A DNA stretch of 64,000 nucleotides from Bremia lactucae (lineage: Eukaryota; Oomycota; Peronosporomycetes; Peronosporales; Peronosporaceae). Location of the stretch: positions 4,015,434-4,079,433 of the forward strand of contig NC_090619.1 of NCBI RefSeq assembly GCF_004359215.1. The letters run 5' to 3'. Every line of letters starts with the position of its first letter. Position 1 is the stretch's first letter. Made by a program: the position numbers and the translations under genes. Positions 22,591 through 33,604 of the stretch are shown piece by piece. The notes beneath the pieces were generated by a model. It was not told where the DNA came from. It did not search any database and saw only the letters and a list, made by a program, of their open reading frames with translations.

Positions 22591-22894
22591 ATTAACGTAA
22601 TGTGCTACATTACAGGATCAACACAGAACAATATAATCAATTACATTTCTAGACAGGTGCTGTGCCCAAATAGCGGGCATAGCGTAACAATGTTTTATCG
22701 ATTCATTATTGGGGGACTAAAGATCCAATGTAGAACAATAATAAATTACCTGAAATAAGTGGTTCCCGAAAGGCGGAAACACGGTTGTACTTAGTACGAC
22801 TAAAAATCTTCGAAACGATGAATTCAATTTGAAATTTACTTGCCTAATACTTAGACTGGAGGCTTCCTCAAGCGTTTCGTGTAAGCTACTGACG
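22591..22894. other. Unassigned, AT-rich
   Basis: About 300 bp between C and B2 with no frame or repeat that I can place. It contains gtgctacattac-like and ttcattattggg words but no terminal repeats. Confidence 0.4.
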
Positions 22895-24490
22895 GGACGT
22901 CGAAGAAAATGTAAAGTGTATATGGAATGCTTATATTACAGCGTTGCTTTCAGGGTATCAAGCAAAACAAAACTTGATGCAATCGCCAATACTAGCGATT
23001 GCGGATCAAGACCGACCATTTCATGTGCTCTGTGACGCCAGCAATTTTGCAATCGGCTGTGCGAAAAAAGTGAGTAGTGATTTTGAACAAACAGGCTTTT
23101 TATTTGGAAGTAACTCAGTTTTTATTGAAGAAGTGTATCAAAAATATCTGGTAATGCAATATGACACCGACGGCGCAGGCATGTCGTCTGTTATCAGTCG
23201 CGTCAGCTTCAAATAGCTGAAGGCAATTATCCAGTGCATGACAAGGAACTCCTTGTGGTATAATATGCACTGGCTATGCTAAGGGTCTATCGCTTGAGAA
23301 ATAGTCCGTTCATTGCTTATACGGACCATGCGTCTTTACGCACGGCCGTAAATAGTCCACACCTCCTGCAAAGAATGGCGAGATGGTTGTCTCTCTTCGC
23401 GGAGTATAGCTTTTTCGTGGAATACAAACTTGGACGACCTTTTGTCGCCGCAGACTCCCTTCCACGCCCGCCCAATTTTGAGTCGGCTGCGCAAAATAAC
23501 ACTGAGGATAAGCACACTGTTGCAACAATAAGTGTTCCGTCGTCAACATTACTTGCCCACGTTAGAAGAGCCTTTCAAGAAGACAAGGCTCTTAAAGGTG
23601 TGATGAGTCACTTCAGGCATCCATCACAACAATCCTCAAAAGGATTTTCGATATTGTATTGGTCTTCAACACATCGATACACAACACGAAAAAATGATTT
23701 ATTGTTACACACAGCCATTGCTGGCGACACGCTCGTGTAGATATTCCTGTAATGATTTACGTTTACGAATCATATATGAGTGCCACGATGCACCAATAAG
23801 TGGGTATCGTGACCGCGAGAAAACTTATCTTACGATAAGCTGCGTTTTCTACTGGCCACTCCAGTATTAATTCACCCGCAAGTGCATACGTGCTTGCGAA
23901 GTTTGTCAACGCTGTAGGCCAGTGCTTCATTCCGTGCTCCGTTTAACCTCTGCCTCTTCCGACAGAGTGTTGGCAGTCTGTATCGATGAACTTCGTCTTC
24001 ATATTTCCCGAAGAGGATCACAAGATGGTACATCTTGCGGCATTCCCGAAGTCGATCACAGTCGAAGGCTGTGCTCGTGTCTTTATCGACACATTATTTC
24101 GACTCGATGGGGTTATCCCGTGACCTGATCTCAGATCGAGACCCCTGGTTCACGGCGGAATTTTGAAACTGTATGTTCAAATAAATTTGGACACATTTAT
24201 AAATGTCTACTTCTGACCCTTCGGAAACAGATCTTCAGACAGAACATGTAGATCGTATCCTCGAAGAAATTCTTCACGAATACGTCTACCCGTTTCCGAG
24301 GTGGAGCGAGTTCTTGCTGATGGCAGAATTTGCCATTAACAATCCGGTGCATACATTAACAAAACATACAGAGTTGAATGGCTTATGCCATCCACGTATA
24401 TCCATTTTGTATGAGAGTGACTCTAATTTAAGGGGGGAGTTAACTCGCTCGAGCAAGATCAATCAAGCTCGTGCTCATCACGCATTGATT
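22895..24490 (+). pseudogene. RNase H and integrase (B2)
   Basis: RNase H: MQSPILAIADQDRPFHVLCD and ASNFAIGCA, then a foreign-looking insertion of about 80 bp (23070-23150). It resumes VHDKELL-like, RNSPFIAYTDHASLRTAVNS, MARWLSLFAEYSFFVEYKLG and DSLPRPPNFE (ADALSRRPDFE altered). Integrase follows in broken frames: DFRLHISRRGSQDG-like, ISDRDP-like (near 24130), STSDPSETDLQTEHVDRILE (HPETDGQTE corrupted) and LMAEFAINNPVHTLTKHT. Stops are common. Confidence 0.72.
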
Positions 24491-25405
24491 TAACAGTCAA
24501 TGTGAAGGACACCAAATTTTATTCAAACAACATTAAAAAGGACAAACAAAGTAATAGCGATAATGCTATCGCTGACTTTGATGATTACGATGCTGATATG
24601 CTCAGCAACGACAACAATAATACTAGTGAGTACAATGATGCTCTCACTAATGAGGAGAATGAATTATCCGCAGTGCTCAATGGGCGCACTGATAACAAAA
24701 TAAAACCGAGTCAGCAGAAGAATTCCTGCTGGCCCGAGAAGCAGTGTTCCGTTTCGTGCAGGATTCATCGTTAGTGCGGTGGACCGAGAGCAACGGAACG
24801 CTAATAACATTGTAACAGCAGCGTTATTTTATTCAATTTAATGATCTAGTCCTACGCTAACATGTAGTGACAAATGTGGCAGCAATTAATTATATCGGCC
24901 CATTCTGTGCACTGCACCACCAAGGCAATGCGTGTACGATCAAGCTGCCTCGTAGGATGCGTACGCATCCACGAACCAGACGTCTTACTTCATTCTTTAA
25001 ATAATAAAGTATTTTGGCGAGCTGTCACCAGCTCGTCTCGAAGGGACTGATGCATATGTCCGTTCGACAGTTGATCGACCGTAACTGGCGCACGGTTTTG
25101 CAACTGTTTGTGACAAATATTGTCGATTGTCGACGCTAACTCACGACGACGGGAACGTTCATAATTAACGTCCTCCCGTAAATACCGAAGGACGTGATCC
25201 AATCATTGCGATGACTCGGGTTCGGCGTCTTTGGCGAATCCGATTAATTCACCCCTTCCACTTCTATTGTGGGACTCGAGTTGAAGAAGCGTTTTCTGTT
25301 CGAACGCCTTGTAAACCACCGCGAGGTGAAGGGGGTTCGAACGATTTACCTCGTTCGTTGGCGAGGGTATTCATCCGCGCATGATAATTGGGAACCTCGT
25401 TCCCA
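23236..25405 (+). repeat. 2,170-bp block identical to 42078-44247
   Basis: Starting at gtgcatgacaagg and ending at ctcgttccca, the sequence matches 42078-44247 at a constant offset of 18,842. All translated frames inside are identical. Just outside, the two B copies diverge at once. Confidence 0.9.
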
Positions 25406-25440
25406 ACTGATGTTGGACGGGTCTCGTCTTGCAGTACGAT
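24491..25440 (+). pseudogene. Integrase tail and chromodomain (B2)
   Basis: An Asp/Asn-rich linker (DNAIADFDDYDADMLSNDNN) is followed by TIKLPRRMRTHPRTRR-like integrase end. At 25270-25400 comes a chromodomain reading KKRFLFERLVNHREVKG (one indel), YLVRWRGYSSAHDNWEPRSQ. The same segment at 44111-44260 is in a single open frame. Confidence 0.65.
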
Positions 25441-26555
25441 GAGAACATCCGCCTCGACAGAGAGTCCATCAAGAACGAACGTTTCCCGCGCTCGTAATAG
25501 TATTGAAGGTTCTCAATCCCTTGATGCATCTTGTTAGATGAGCGTCCTCAAATGAGAATCTTTAAGGGAATATTTCTTTGCTCTCTACCTCAAGCTTTGG
25601 GGTACATGCTTCTTTAGAGGCATGACCTGCCCCTTTAAAACAGCATTGACATGAGTCCCCCCACGAAAGGCAAGGAATTCCTGCCTGTCTAGACAAACGT
25701 TGTAGCTTATAGTGTGCACCGACTACGGTCCGTTTCTCGAACCGTTCACGGAGAGCATTTAGCTTGTCAGGCCTATGTTTTGCATATTGAGCACAAAGGC
25801 TGTCCAAGCTTGGAGCAAAGGTTTGCATCCTTCCCCCGCATAGAAGAGTACTACCGATGCCGATAAAGAATTCCGTCTCATTCTCACCAGTGAAGCCTGG
25901 CTGAGTCAAATAACGGAATGTGATATCGATCGTTGTCATACCAGACCAACGAATTAGGTTATTCTTCGAGGGGAAACTATGTCTATTTTCAGGAGCGAGC
26001 CGCAACGTTTTGCGATTCCTCTCTTGATGGCGCATGTTAACGTTAACTTGGCCCTTGAAGCAATCCCTAGAATCACTCCTTTCCTGGCGTATGCAAACTA
26101 GCACCACCAGTAACACTCTTCCCTACAGATCACTTAGTTTCTAGTGACGTATACTTAGTCACCAGAGTGATCATCGCCCACGAAGTCACCATCCGATGAC
26201 TCCCCACCAAACTCGTCATCACCTCTTAGGTTGTCACATTAGAAACCAAAGGTTTAACGGACTCGTCCTTAGGTGATCCGGCGGCATTTACAGTAGCCAC
26301 TGAGTCGGGCGGTGCCGGTGACTTGGTCCAGTCACCTACAATTGGTGTAGCAGGTGACTTGTCACCGTCACCTGCAATTATATTATCAGATGACATATCT
26401 CAGTCACCTTCAATTGGGGTAGGAGGTTACGTATTCCACACAGTCGACGCATTAGCGTCTACTTAAACATTTGCAATACTAACAGCTGCACTAATCCGTG
26501 CAGCTGCCAGCTTTGCGGCCTCACGGGCCACGCGCACAGACTTGTTTGTCGCCAT
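24990..26555 (-). pseudogene. Antisense ORF of family B (copy B2)
   Basis: Starts ATG at 26555: MATNKSVRVAREAAKLAAAR. A 184-aa open frame (25562-26116) has LIRWSGMTTIDITFRYLTQP, ENETEFFIGIG, RFEKRTVVGAHYKLQRLSRQ and the Cys cluster CQCC in WGDSCQCCFKGAGHA. A final 70-aa frame (24990-25202) is the coiled-coil end LRYLREDVNYERSRRRELA...LSNGHMHQSLRDELVTARQ. Conserved residues match B1, B3 and A. Function unknown. Confidence 0.62.
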
Positions 26556-26699
26556 GTTGATCTCGGTCAAAATCAATAAGGCAAATAATAACGGTATTTT
26601 GATTAAAATCAATAATGCAAAATTACACGGAAAGACATAATAGTATTTCCGGTCACCCTACATCAGTCGCAATAGTGACTGTTAGTTAAGGTGGGGTGA

Positions 26700-27181
26700 T
26701 GAAATGGGGTGTCTCGTTTCATAGGTATTATTTCCTATAAGAGGAAATAAACAAAGAAATACGAAATTATATCTTCATTAATTTTAACTTAAATAGTACT
26801 CATATTACCAAATTTGGTAATTGATACAATAAAACATTAGGTCTATTGATCGGTTGATTTAAGTCTAAATCAGTCCAGTCAATCATTATAAGACAAGGAT
26901 AGTGTGGATCGCAAGGACGCGACATCCTTAGTTAAATATTAATATAATACGTTCAGAAGTAGATAGATGATCGTTACTTAGGAAACTAAATACATTAATA
27001 CAGCTTTACTATTCTCTATTGATAAGCCTTAGTCTAGACCTGTAAGCTAAAGACCCTAAGATCCATAGAAACCTTCCTCTGTAACTTTGTGTACGTGTAA
27101 TTTCGAGGCATCTCACCTACATTGTAATCAGTGTAAGGTTAACTAGTACTGATCAGTACTATTGAAAGGTGCCCCGTTACA
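26700..27181 (+). repeat. LTR, family B (3' LTR of B2)
   Basis: 482 bp, TGAAATGGGGTGT to GGTGCCCCGTTACA. The terminal hairpin carries paired changes (TGAAA with TTTCA instead of TGTAA with TTACA). Confidence 0.82.
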
Positions 27182-27224
27182 CAAGTGGTGGGTCTAATTA
27201 CTTCACTTGTGTGGGGCAACTTTC
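27182..27224. repeat. Small LTR C-like scrap
   Basis: gtgggtctaattact and the following bases resemble the LTR C words at 178-215. Too short to place with certainty. Confidence 0.3.
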
Positions 27225-27890
27225 ATTGCGAATAGGTGCGAATCCAGCGTGGGAAATGCGTCGTCTGTGTACGTGCTACATGTGATGCTCACTCACAGGC
27301 TTCACCACCGAGCTAAGAAGTTGTCATCACCACTTTTGTTGTTCTGTTAGGATCATGGCAGGGGTATGGCCATTTCCATATGTTTCGATCCAAACAAGGA
27401 GATTTTCTCTCTCTTGTCCTCATATGTCTCAACACTGACAACAAGAGGGCAAGCCTTAGGCTCCTGATCAGGTACAGGAATTTACCGAGTTGCATAAATG
27501 CTGCTAAGTGGTCCGATATAGAAAGATTCATGTTGCAGAAAGGCTTTAAGCCTTGCAACAAGAACCTTTGGGCCCTGAAAAGGATGTGATCTCTACGATC
27601 CAGCCCAAACAAATTTGTAAGGTTATCAAACGCTACGCGTTTCACCCCTAAAAGTTTGAGAAATGGATCTATGTCAGCAGACGCTCGGACTTATAAAGAC
27701 TCAGGCGTAGATTGGCGAATCGGACTTAATTCATTAAGATTATACGAAAAACTAAACTTTAATTAAAATTTAAAATGTGGAACCTTACCTTAATTCCACC
27801 AGATCTCTATCTGGTGGCTACTACTCGTATTTCGTATCACCTACATAAAAATGGGATTGTTTTAGCCAATCAGAAGCCTTACTTATTGCG
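27225..27890 (-). mobile_element. Family D relic D4: gag start plus LTR part
   Basis: On the minus strand 27700-27225 matches D gag N-terminus and leader (shared words gacttataaagactcaggcgtag and ggagattttctc). 27705-27890 matches the middle of the D LTR (ccaccagat..tatctggtgg). Heavily diverged, so older than the other D copies. Confidence 0.6.
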
Positions 27891-28074
27891 CTCCGCATAT
27901 TTTTTTTCACGATAAAAAAACATCGTTTTGAATCGGGCTGGGTCAAGTTGATCTACTCTCCATATCCTTCTTTTTGACTTGTAAACAAGCGGGTCCTACG
28001 AATTATTATCAATCACAATACATTCTCTATATCACACTCAATTTCTACTTTCTTCCTTGTCAGGCTGTTCTACA

Positions 28075-30119
28075 ATGCTTCCACCACACCACCCAATGCA
28101 TCCTTTCCCAGCACAATGGCCCTGACGGATGCAGCTCGCGAATTCGCTCATGCAGAAGGATATGCTGTGTCTACCCTAAATTCCGACAAAAAGAAGATTA
28201 TTTTGTAATGCGATCGACGTGGTACCTACCTGCAAAGGGCAGCAACATGACTTGAGTTGCCGCGAAACTCTGCGAGCCGATTGACTAATTGCCCGTTTCG
28301 TCTATCAGGGCGTCTACCAAGCGATAACAGCTTGCAACTGCGAACTTTTCATAGGGAACATAATCATGAACCTTCAGACAACATAAGTAGTCATCCGACT
28401 GCCTGACGCTTTCAATCAGAGCAAAATTTGTTAGTACAAAAACTTCTTAAGGCTGGGATTGCGCCGAAAGAAATTGTCACAACCCTACGCCAAATAGATC
28501 CCAGCACAAAAGCAATAGGAAGGACAATCTACAACGAGCGCCAGCGGTGCGAGCAGAAGAGCTTCGCAATCGTACACCACTGGACGCTCTATTTGACATT
28601 CTGCATCATGCAGAGTGGGTTTATAGGTGTGAAAGATGATTATCATCATCTTTTCACACCTATTCTATGCCAGCCAAAAATCTGTGGAACTCCTTTACAG
28701 ACATCCATACGCTTTGGTGGCGGACTGCACCTAGATAGGTGCAGTCCACCACCAAAGCGTAAGGATATCTGTGATCGATTCATAATGCCGGATCCTCCAT
28801 ATCACTGGTGTCACAAGCTTCAACACTTCCTCCCAATTGCTATTGCTTTCATCAGGCATGAACGTGAAGCGGACTACCTTTGGGCTCTCGATCAACTGCC
28901 ACAGACAATCACAACAGACCGAGAATTTGCCCTAAAGAATGCCCTGAAATAACATTTCCCACCTCAACCCATCTTCTATGCGTTTAACATATTTAAAAAA
29001 ACGCTCTAGCAAATTGTCGTAAGTTTTTTGGACCTGGGGATGACTGGAATAAATTCGTGAAGAGTCGGACAGATGTAATCTATTCGAAATCAGAGGAAGT
29101 GTAAATCAATCTCATGATAAGCATGCACTCAACATATACTGCACTGCCTAACATGCTGGCCTATCCGGATACCACCTGTCTGACACATAAAAATTAATTT
29201 ATTTACGCATACACCAGGAATTGCATGCATTTTGGCCACGTCACATCATCGAGAGCTGAAGGGCTTCATCATATGTTAAAGAGCTACATAAGTGTTCCGG
29301 AAAAAACTTGGGTGATGTACAAACTCGCGTAGCTCATGCTGCTTAAGCCCAGATTGAAAATCTTGGTGTTTAGCTGTCGTAGGAGCGAATGCAAGTCATG
29401 CACAAACACAGAAAATCCCTTTCTTTGCTGTAGTGCGCCGCATTTCAATATACGCACTAGGAAAATGCTTTGAGCTATGAGTTATCTGAAGATCCTACCA
29501 ATGCCACCATAACCTGTTCAGTTGCGTGTAATTCAAGAATGGAATACCCTGTCAGCATCAAATAATCTGCTTTTCTAAGAAGTGGCCGCCCTCTCACTGT
29601 TAAGAGTTTCCACCATTAATGGCGCTTGGATGCAGCTGCGCCTGCAGCCATGCCTGAAGTGGGTAGACAAAATGTTGCCACCATATTAGAGGCTGTCAAA
29701 GAACGTTACAACATGGTGGAGTATCGCCATCAAGAAACCATTATGGGAACAGCTACGATAAATTGCAGTCTGGATGATATGGCTCCAAGAATTCTGTCCC
29801 TTAGCGTACTCGTGGTCGCTCAACTGGATCTAGACCGTCACAAAAAATAATAATGTGCATCAATCATCAAGGCAACGAGATCCATCTGAATTTGAGTTTG
29901 TTCAAGTAGCGGATTGCTCGAAACTTTGCATACAATCAGGTCAAAATGCACGCAGGTGCCCCATCGCTCAATCTCTGGCTCTTTTAAATAAGTCCTTTTA
30001 TCCATCTGAATTTGAGATTGTATAAGCAGCAATTCGTTGAAGACTTTGCAGTATTTGCAGGAATAAGGGTCACAATGCACGCAGGTGCCCTTAACGCCGA
30101 ATATCTGGCTCTTAAATAA
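28075..30119 (+). pseudogene. MULE transposase (FAR1-type) pseudogene
   Basis: N-terminal FAR1-like zinc domain: LTDAAREFAHAEGYAVSTLN and HREHNHEPSDN. Then APKEIVTTLRQIDPSTKAIG, and the MULE core with the ADCT of the first catalytic Asp near 28725, FIRHEREADYLWALDQL and ITTDREFALKNALK (second catalytic region). SRAEGLHHMLKSYI follows near 29255, then a SWIM-like part and a tail with C-S-I-C-R-N-K-G-H-N-A-R-R-C (CX2CX4HX4C) near 30055. At least ten stops or frameshifts break it. Transposase would cut at terminal inverted repeats of a Mutator-like element. Two inverted repeats sit in the core and the tail is duplicated. Confidence 0.82.
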
Positions 30120-30149
30120 GTATTTTTTATCCACTTCATCAACTTGCCA

Positions 30150-30360
30150 TTCCACCCCAGCATTTGTTATTTCCACCCGTCATTATTTTTTCCACCCGTC
30201 ATTATTTTTTCCACCCCTTATTTGTCTTTTTCCGCCCATATAAATAAATATGCGAAGCGTTATACATAATGCTTCTGATTGGCTAATCGGAATCAAGTTG
30301 GCAGCGACGGTATTTTTTTGCATGGGGTGGAAATAACGAAATGGTGGGGTGGAAATAACA
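30150..30360. repeat. Inverted TTATTTCCACCC repeats beside MULE
   Basis: On the plus strand ttatttccacccg and two copies of cattattttttccaccc occur at 30165-30220. On the other arm ggggtggaaataac occurs twice at 30325-30350. The arms are reverse complements around an AT-rich middle. This could be the end region of the MULE or a small nested inverted-repeat element. Confidence 0.5.
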
Positions 30361-31184
30361 TTCCCCTTTATTTATTATCTAAGTTCTTAATAGCAAAAGG
30401 TGTGTTGTGAATTGTACACTTCAACCGAAGTATGCCCCATTACAATTTTATATTCCGTTGCATGGTTGCTACTCTGGCAAATTGCAGTGCACAATTTCGA
30501 TTTGGCACAGCCATAAAAAATATGGTTTTCGGCACTTCATATGGTACGGATTCTTTATTCGATCAGGAGAATGATACTATGAATTCTGTAGGCTCTTATT
30601 TCCTCGATTTTTCGTTCCAAGTTGCTTAATTCTTCATGGAAGGTCCTGTCGCTGCGGATGCGCTCTTTGAGCAATAGTAATCAGGCAGCAAATAATAGGT
30701 GGGCGCGAGTGGGCTTTAATATATGCCCCGTCATGATTATTTAGTCCCCTTAAAAGTCTTGGCCCGCAAACGCTTGATTACTTACGCCATGAGCTATTTA
30801 GTGCTTGTACGTGCGCAAATAGCCCATGCTTTAGTAGGGTTGGCAATTGAGACCGTGAATGAGTCTAGCTAGTATCATGCATCTTTTTGTGAAGATGCTC
30901 AGACTTGGAAAATGATTTTTATGACACTATCGCGTTAGAAGCTCAGCTATTTAAAATGAGACTTGTCGAACGCAAATCGTGTATAAGATTTATAAAAAGC
31001 CTTCCCATCTGGGAGGTTACCGGCATGACTCTTCCGTCTCGTGGAACAAGACGAGTATATTTTCACCGACCTTTCGACGGGCGTGTACACGTCGATAGCG
31101 GCGAGTATGCTAACATCATACGTTTCAATTGAGAAATATTAAATAACAATACTCAGATTTGTGACTATTTTTGAATAACGACTA
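30361..31184. other. No gene recognised
   Basis: AT-rich with frames of 65 and 75 aa (30432-30629, 30905-31132) that resemble nothing I know. Atgccccattac near 30431 echoes LTR D ends, but no LTR body is present. Confidence 0.4.
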
Positions 31185-31336
31185 CAGTATAACCTGTCTA
31201 AATTAATAATGTTGGGACGCCCTTTCCTGATAAATTTAAAAAGTTTAGAATTTTAGACAGGTGTAGTATCCCACAGATAAATTAATTATTTCGCTTTTTT
31301 GGAGGGATGTGGTTATAAAAGAAAGGCCTCTCCCAC

Positions 31337-33394
31337 AATCCCCAAGAAGAACTCAGCAGCGCATCAACAATGCCTCTGGGAGGAGCACGCCACAATGACG
31401 GACGATGTCCGTGTGGCTCTCTGCAAACATTACACATAGAATCCCGCACTGATCTAGGCACAGCTTGTCAATTGACTTCAGGACAAATATCAGCTGGGGG
31501 TCAGCCAGGCGACGGTCTCCAGCACGCCGAAGAAGAAGGCAGACCATCTTCGACTTTCAGAAGACAGCAGTAATGTATTCACTGATGGAATCAGCTCTGC
31601 TGGCTTGGTTTAATGCCCATTCGGATCGTATCAGTCTTAGCGGAGACGTTGCCCGTGAACATGCAGAGCGGATTTTGGACCTTCTTTGTCCAGGACATGA
31701 ACTATTTCAGCTTTCCAACGGATGGCTGGAATCCTATATAGCTCTGAATGGAATCCGCGCCTATCGCAGTTCGGAGAGAGCGGCGCGATGGACATGGTTG
31801 ATGAGGAGGATGCGCTTTCTCCCTTATGCGAGGTCCTCAATTAGTATAAATGGAAGAATATCTACAACATGGGTGAGACTGGCTTGTTCTATCGGATGCA
31901 GGTAAGCACTCTGCGAAGGACACCAAATTTTGTTATCTGGTGGCTAATGCAACTCTTCTGTTTCAAGCTGACACTTCGCTTGCAACAGGGAGCTGAAGGG
32001 GTGAAAGCAAACAAGGAATAAATGTGACTGTCTACTGCAATGGTGATGGGTCCGACAGAGGCCCCTATGGATCATTGGCACTACGCCACTTCTCGCTGCT
32101 CCCGCCATGTCAATCTCCAGAACCTTGGCTATCAGTATCGCAGCAACAAGAAGGCCTAGATAACACAAATTATCATCTTGGAGTGACTGAGGGACTTCGA
32201 TGGGAGAATGGCAAACCGCAAGGTGCTGCTGATCCTGGACAACTGCAGTGCACACGTCCTGCTTGCTGATCTGTCGCAGCGAATCGCAATTCGCAACACG
32301 ACAATCTACTATATTTCGCCCAACATGACGTCGAAGCTTCAGCCGTGCGACCAGGGTATCCTACGCAACCTCAAAGCCTACTAGGCGCAGCTTCTCCCGT
32401 ATGCTCCTTCAGGATCTCGACAATGGTGTCGTTGAGCCGGCAAAGATAAACATCTTTCATGCTATCTAGGTGTCAGTCTCAACTTGGTCTAACGATGTCC
32501 GCATTGAGACCATCCATAACTGTTACCGGCATTGCAACATCCGGTCAGAACCAGCTGATGCTGCACCAGTCCTAGAGGAGCAGTGCCTTGACAATGAAGT
32601 CATGGTGGAGATGGAACATCAGATTAGACGCTTCAGGTATCCTATCGTGATGAACATCCGCAACCTGCTAGACTATCCTACCGAGCGGATCACATCATAC
32701 ATTCCAGACGTGGATGAAATCATTGAGGACCACCTCCCGACTCAGCCTGAGGACGAGCAGGAATCGCTGTCGTAGATGCTCAGAAAGCACTCGAGTTGCT
32801 TGAGACAATCTGGCTGCAACAGGATGGCGGCGCGCTGGGTTTTCTCAAGTCCGTACAGCAGATGAAGGACAGCGTTGGAGCAATCCGCACAAACCAAATC
32901 GCTCAGCCTGACATACTGTAACGGGGCACTACGACTTGAACTGCTTCAGTACAAGTCCATTTCGCACTGCCTCAGTTGCAAGTGGTGCCCTACATTATTT
33001 CACGTACACTAGTACGTGCAGAGGAAGACTTCTCTTTAAGGCAACTAACTTAAAGAGGGTTAAATGAAAACTGTATTAATATAAGTAAGTATCTCTTCTA
33101 TCTATCTTGTAAATGCAAACCTAATTATAATCTAATACTAAACATGCAATTGAATACTTATCTGATCTTATCTGTATCTCTCTTTTGTTTATCTCTACAG
33201 CTGATTAGTCTGCGAAATAGATAAAATGGTCTATACCTATTTATGGATAAGAATTTTGAACATAACTACATAGAGTAATATCCTCCAAATATTCTCTACG
33301 TTTTAGATAATATATTAATTAACAGCCTTTAAGTGTTAATTTCATGTAACGATACACCCCGTTACACATACGAGATTTCTTCAGACGTGTTTAG
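31337..33394 (+). pseudogene. pogo-type DDE transposase, LTR-interrupted
   Basis: CENP-B-like DNA-binding part: QLGVSQATVSSTLKKKADHL, then AERILDLLCPGHELFQLSNG and WLESYIALNGIRAYR. The DDE catalytic part has NMGETGLFYRMQ (first Asp changed to Gly in the D-E-T-G motif), LLILDNCSAHVLLADL (second Asp) and YISPNMTSKLQPCDQGI. The tail is IETIHNCYRHCNIR, an acidic EDEQES stretch, and MKDSVGAIRTNQIAQPDI. The frame resumes after the LTR as RDFFRRV with stop 33392-33394. Many frameshifts; not functional. Confidence 0.82.
32917..33366 (-). repeat. Solo LTR, family A, with CATAC duplication
   Basis: 450 bp, TGTAACGGGGCAC to ACACCCCGTTACA, matching 47945-48386 and 55093-55538. It is flanked by CATAC at 32912-32916 and 33367-33371, a perfect 5-bp target duplication. 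No internal element DNA, so it is the product of LTR-LTR recombination. Confidence 0.9.
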
Positions 33395-33604
33395 TGCTTT
33401 CAATTATTTTACAGTATCTGATTTTTTTCATCAAGAAAAATTATATGAATAATAAATTTAAAAAAAGGGACCTCAAATTGCATTTAATAATTAAATTACA
33501 AAGGTTTATTAATCATTAAATGTGCTCGATTAACGACGAAGTTAAATGAATAATTTAAGAATCTTATTAATTAACTCGGGATTTTCTTAAGACAGGCTCT
33601 TCTG

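Larger units (their letters stand above)
22895..27181 (+). mobile_element. Ty3/Gypsy family B, copy B2 (5' truncated)
   Basis: Plus strand: RNase H, integrase, chromodomain, purine tract aaggtggggtga and 3' LTR 26700-27181. Gag, protease and most of RT are missing. An antisense frame lies at 24990-26555. A block of 2,170 bp (23236-25405) appears identical to B3. Confidence 0.82.
31185..33604 (+). mobile_element. pogo/Tigger DNA transposon
   Basis: Transposase pseudogene flanked by weak inverted ends: CAGTATAACCTGTCTAAA at 31185 and, reversed at 33604, CAGAAGAGCCTGTCTTAA. A TA precedes the left end but not the right, so the right limit is uncertain. A solo LTR is nested at 32917-33366. Confidence 0.6.

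Noticed and set aside
30432..31132. Small genes between MULE and pogo
   Set aside because: Frames of 65-75 aa without motif or conserved context.
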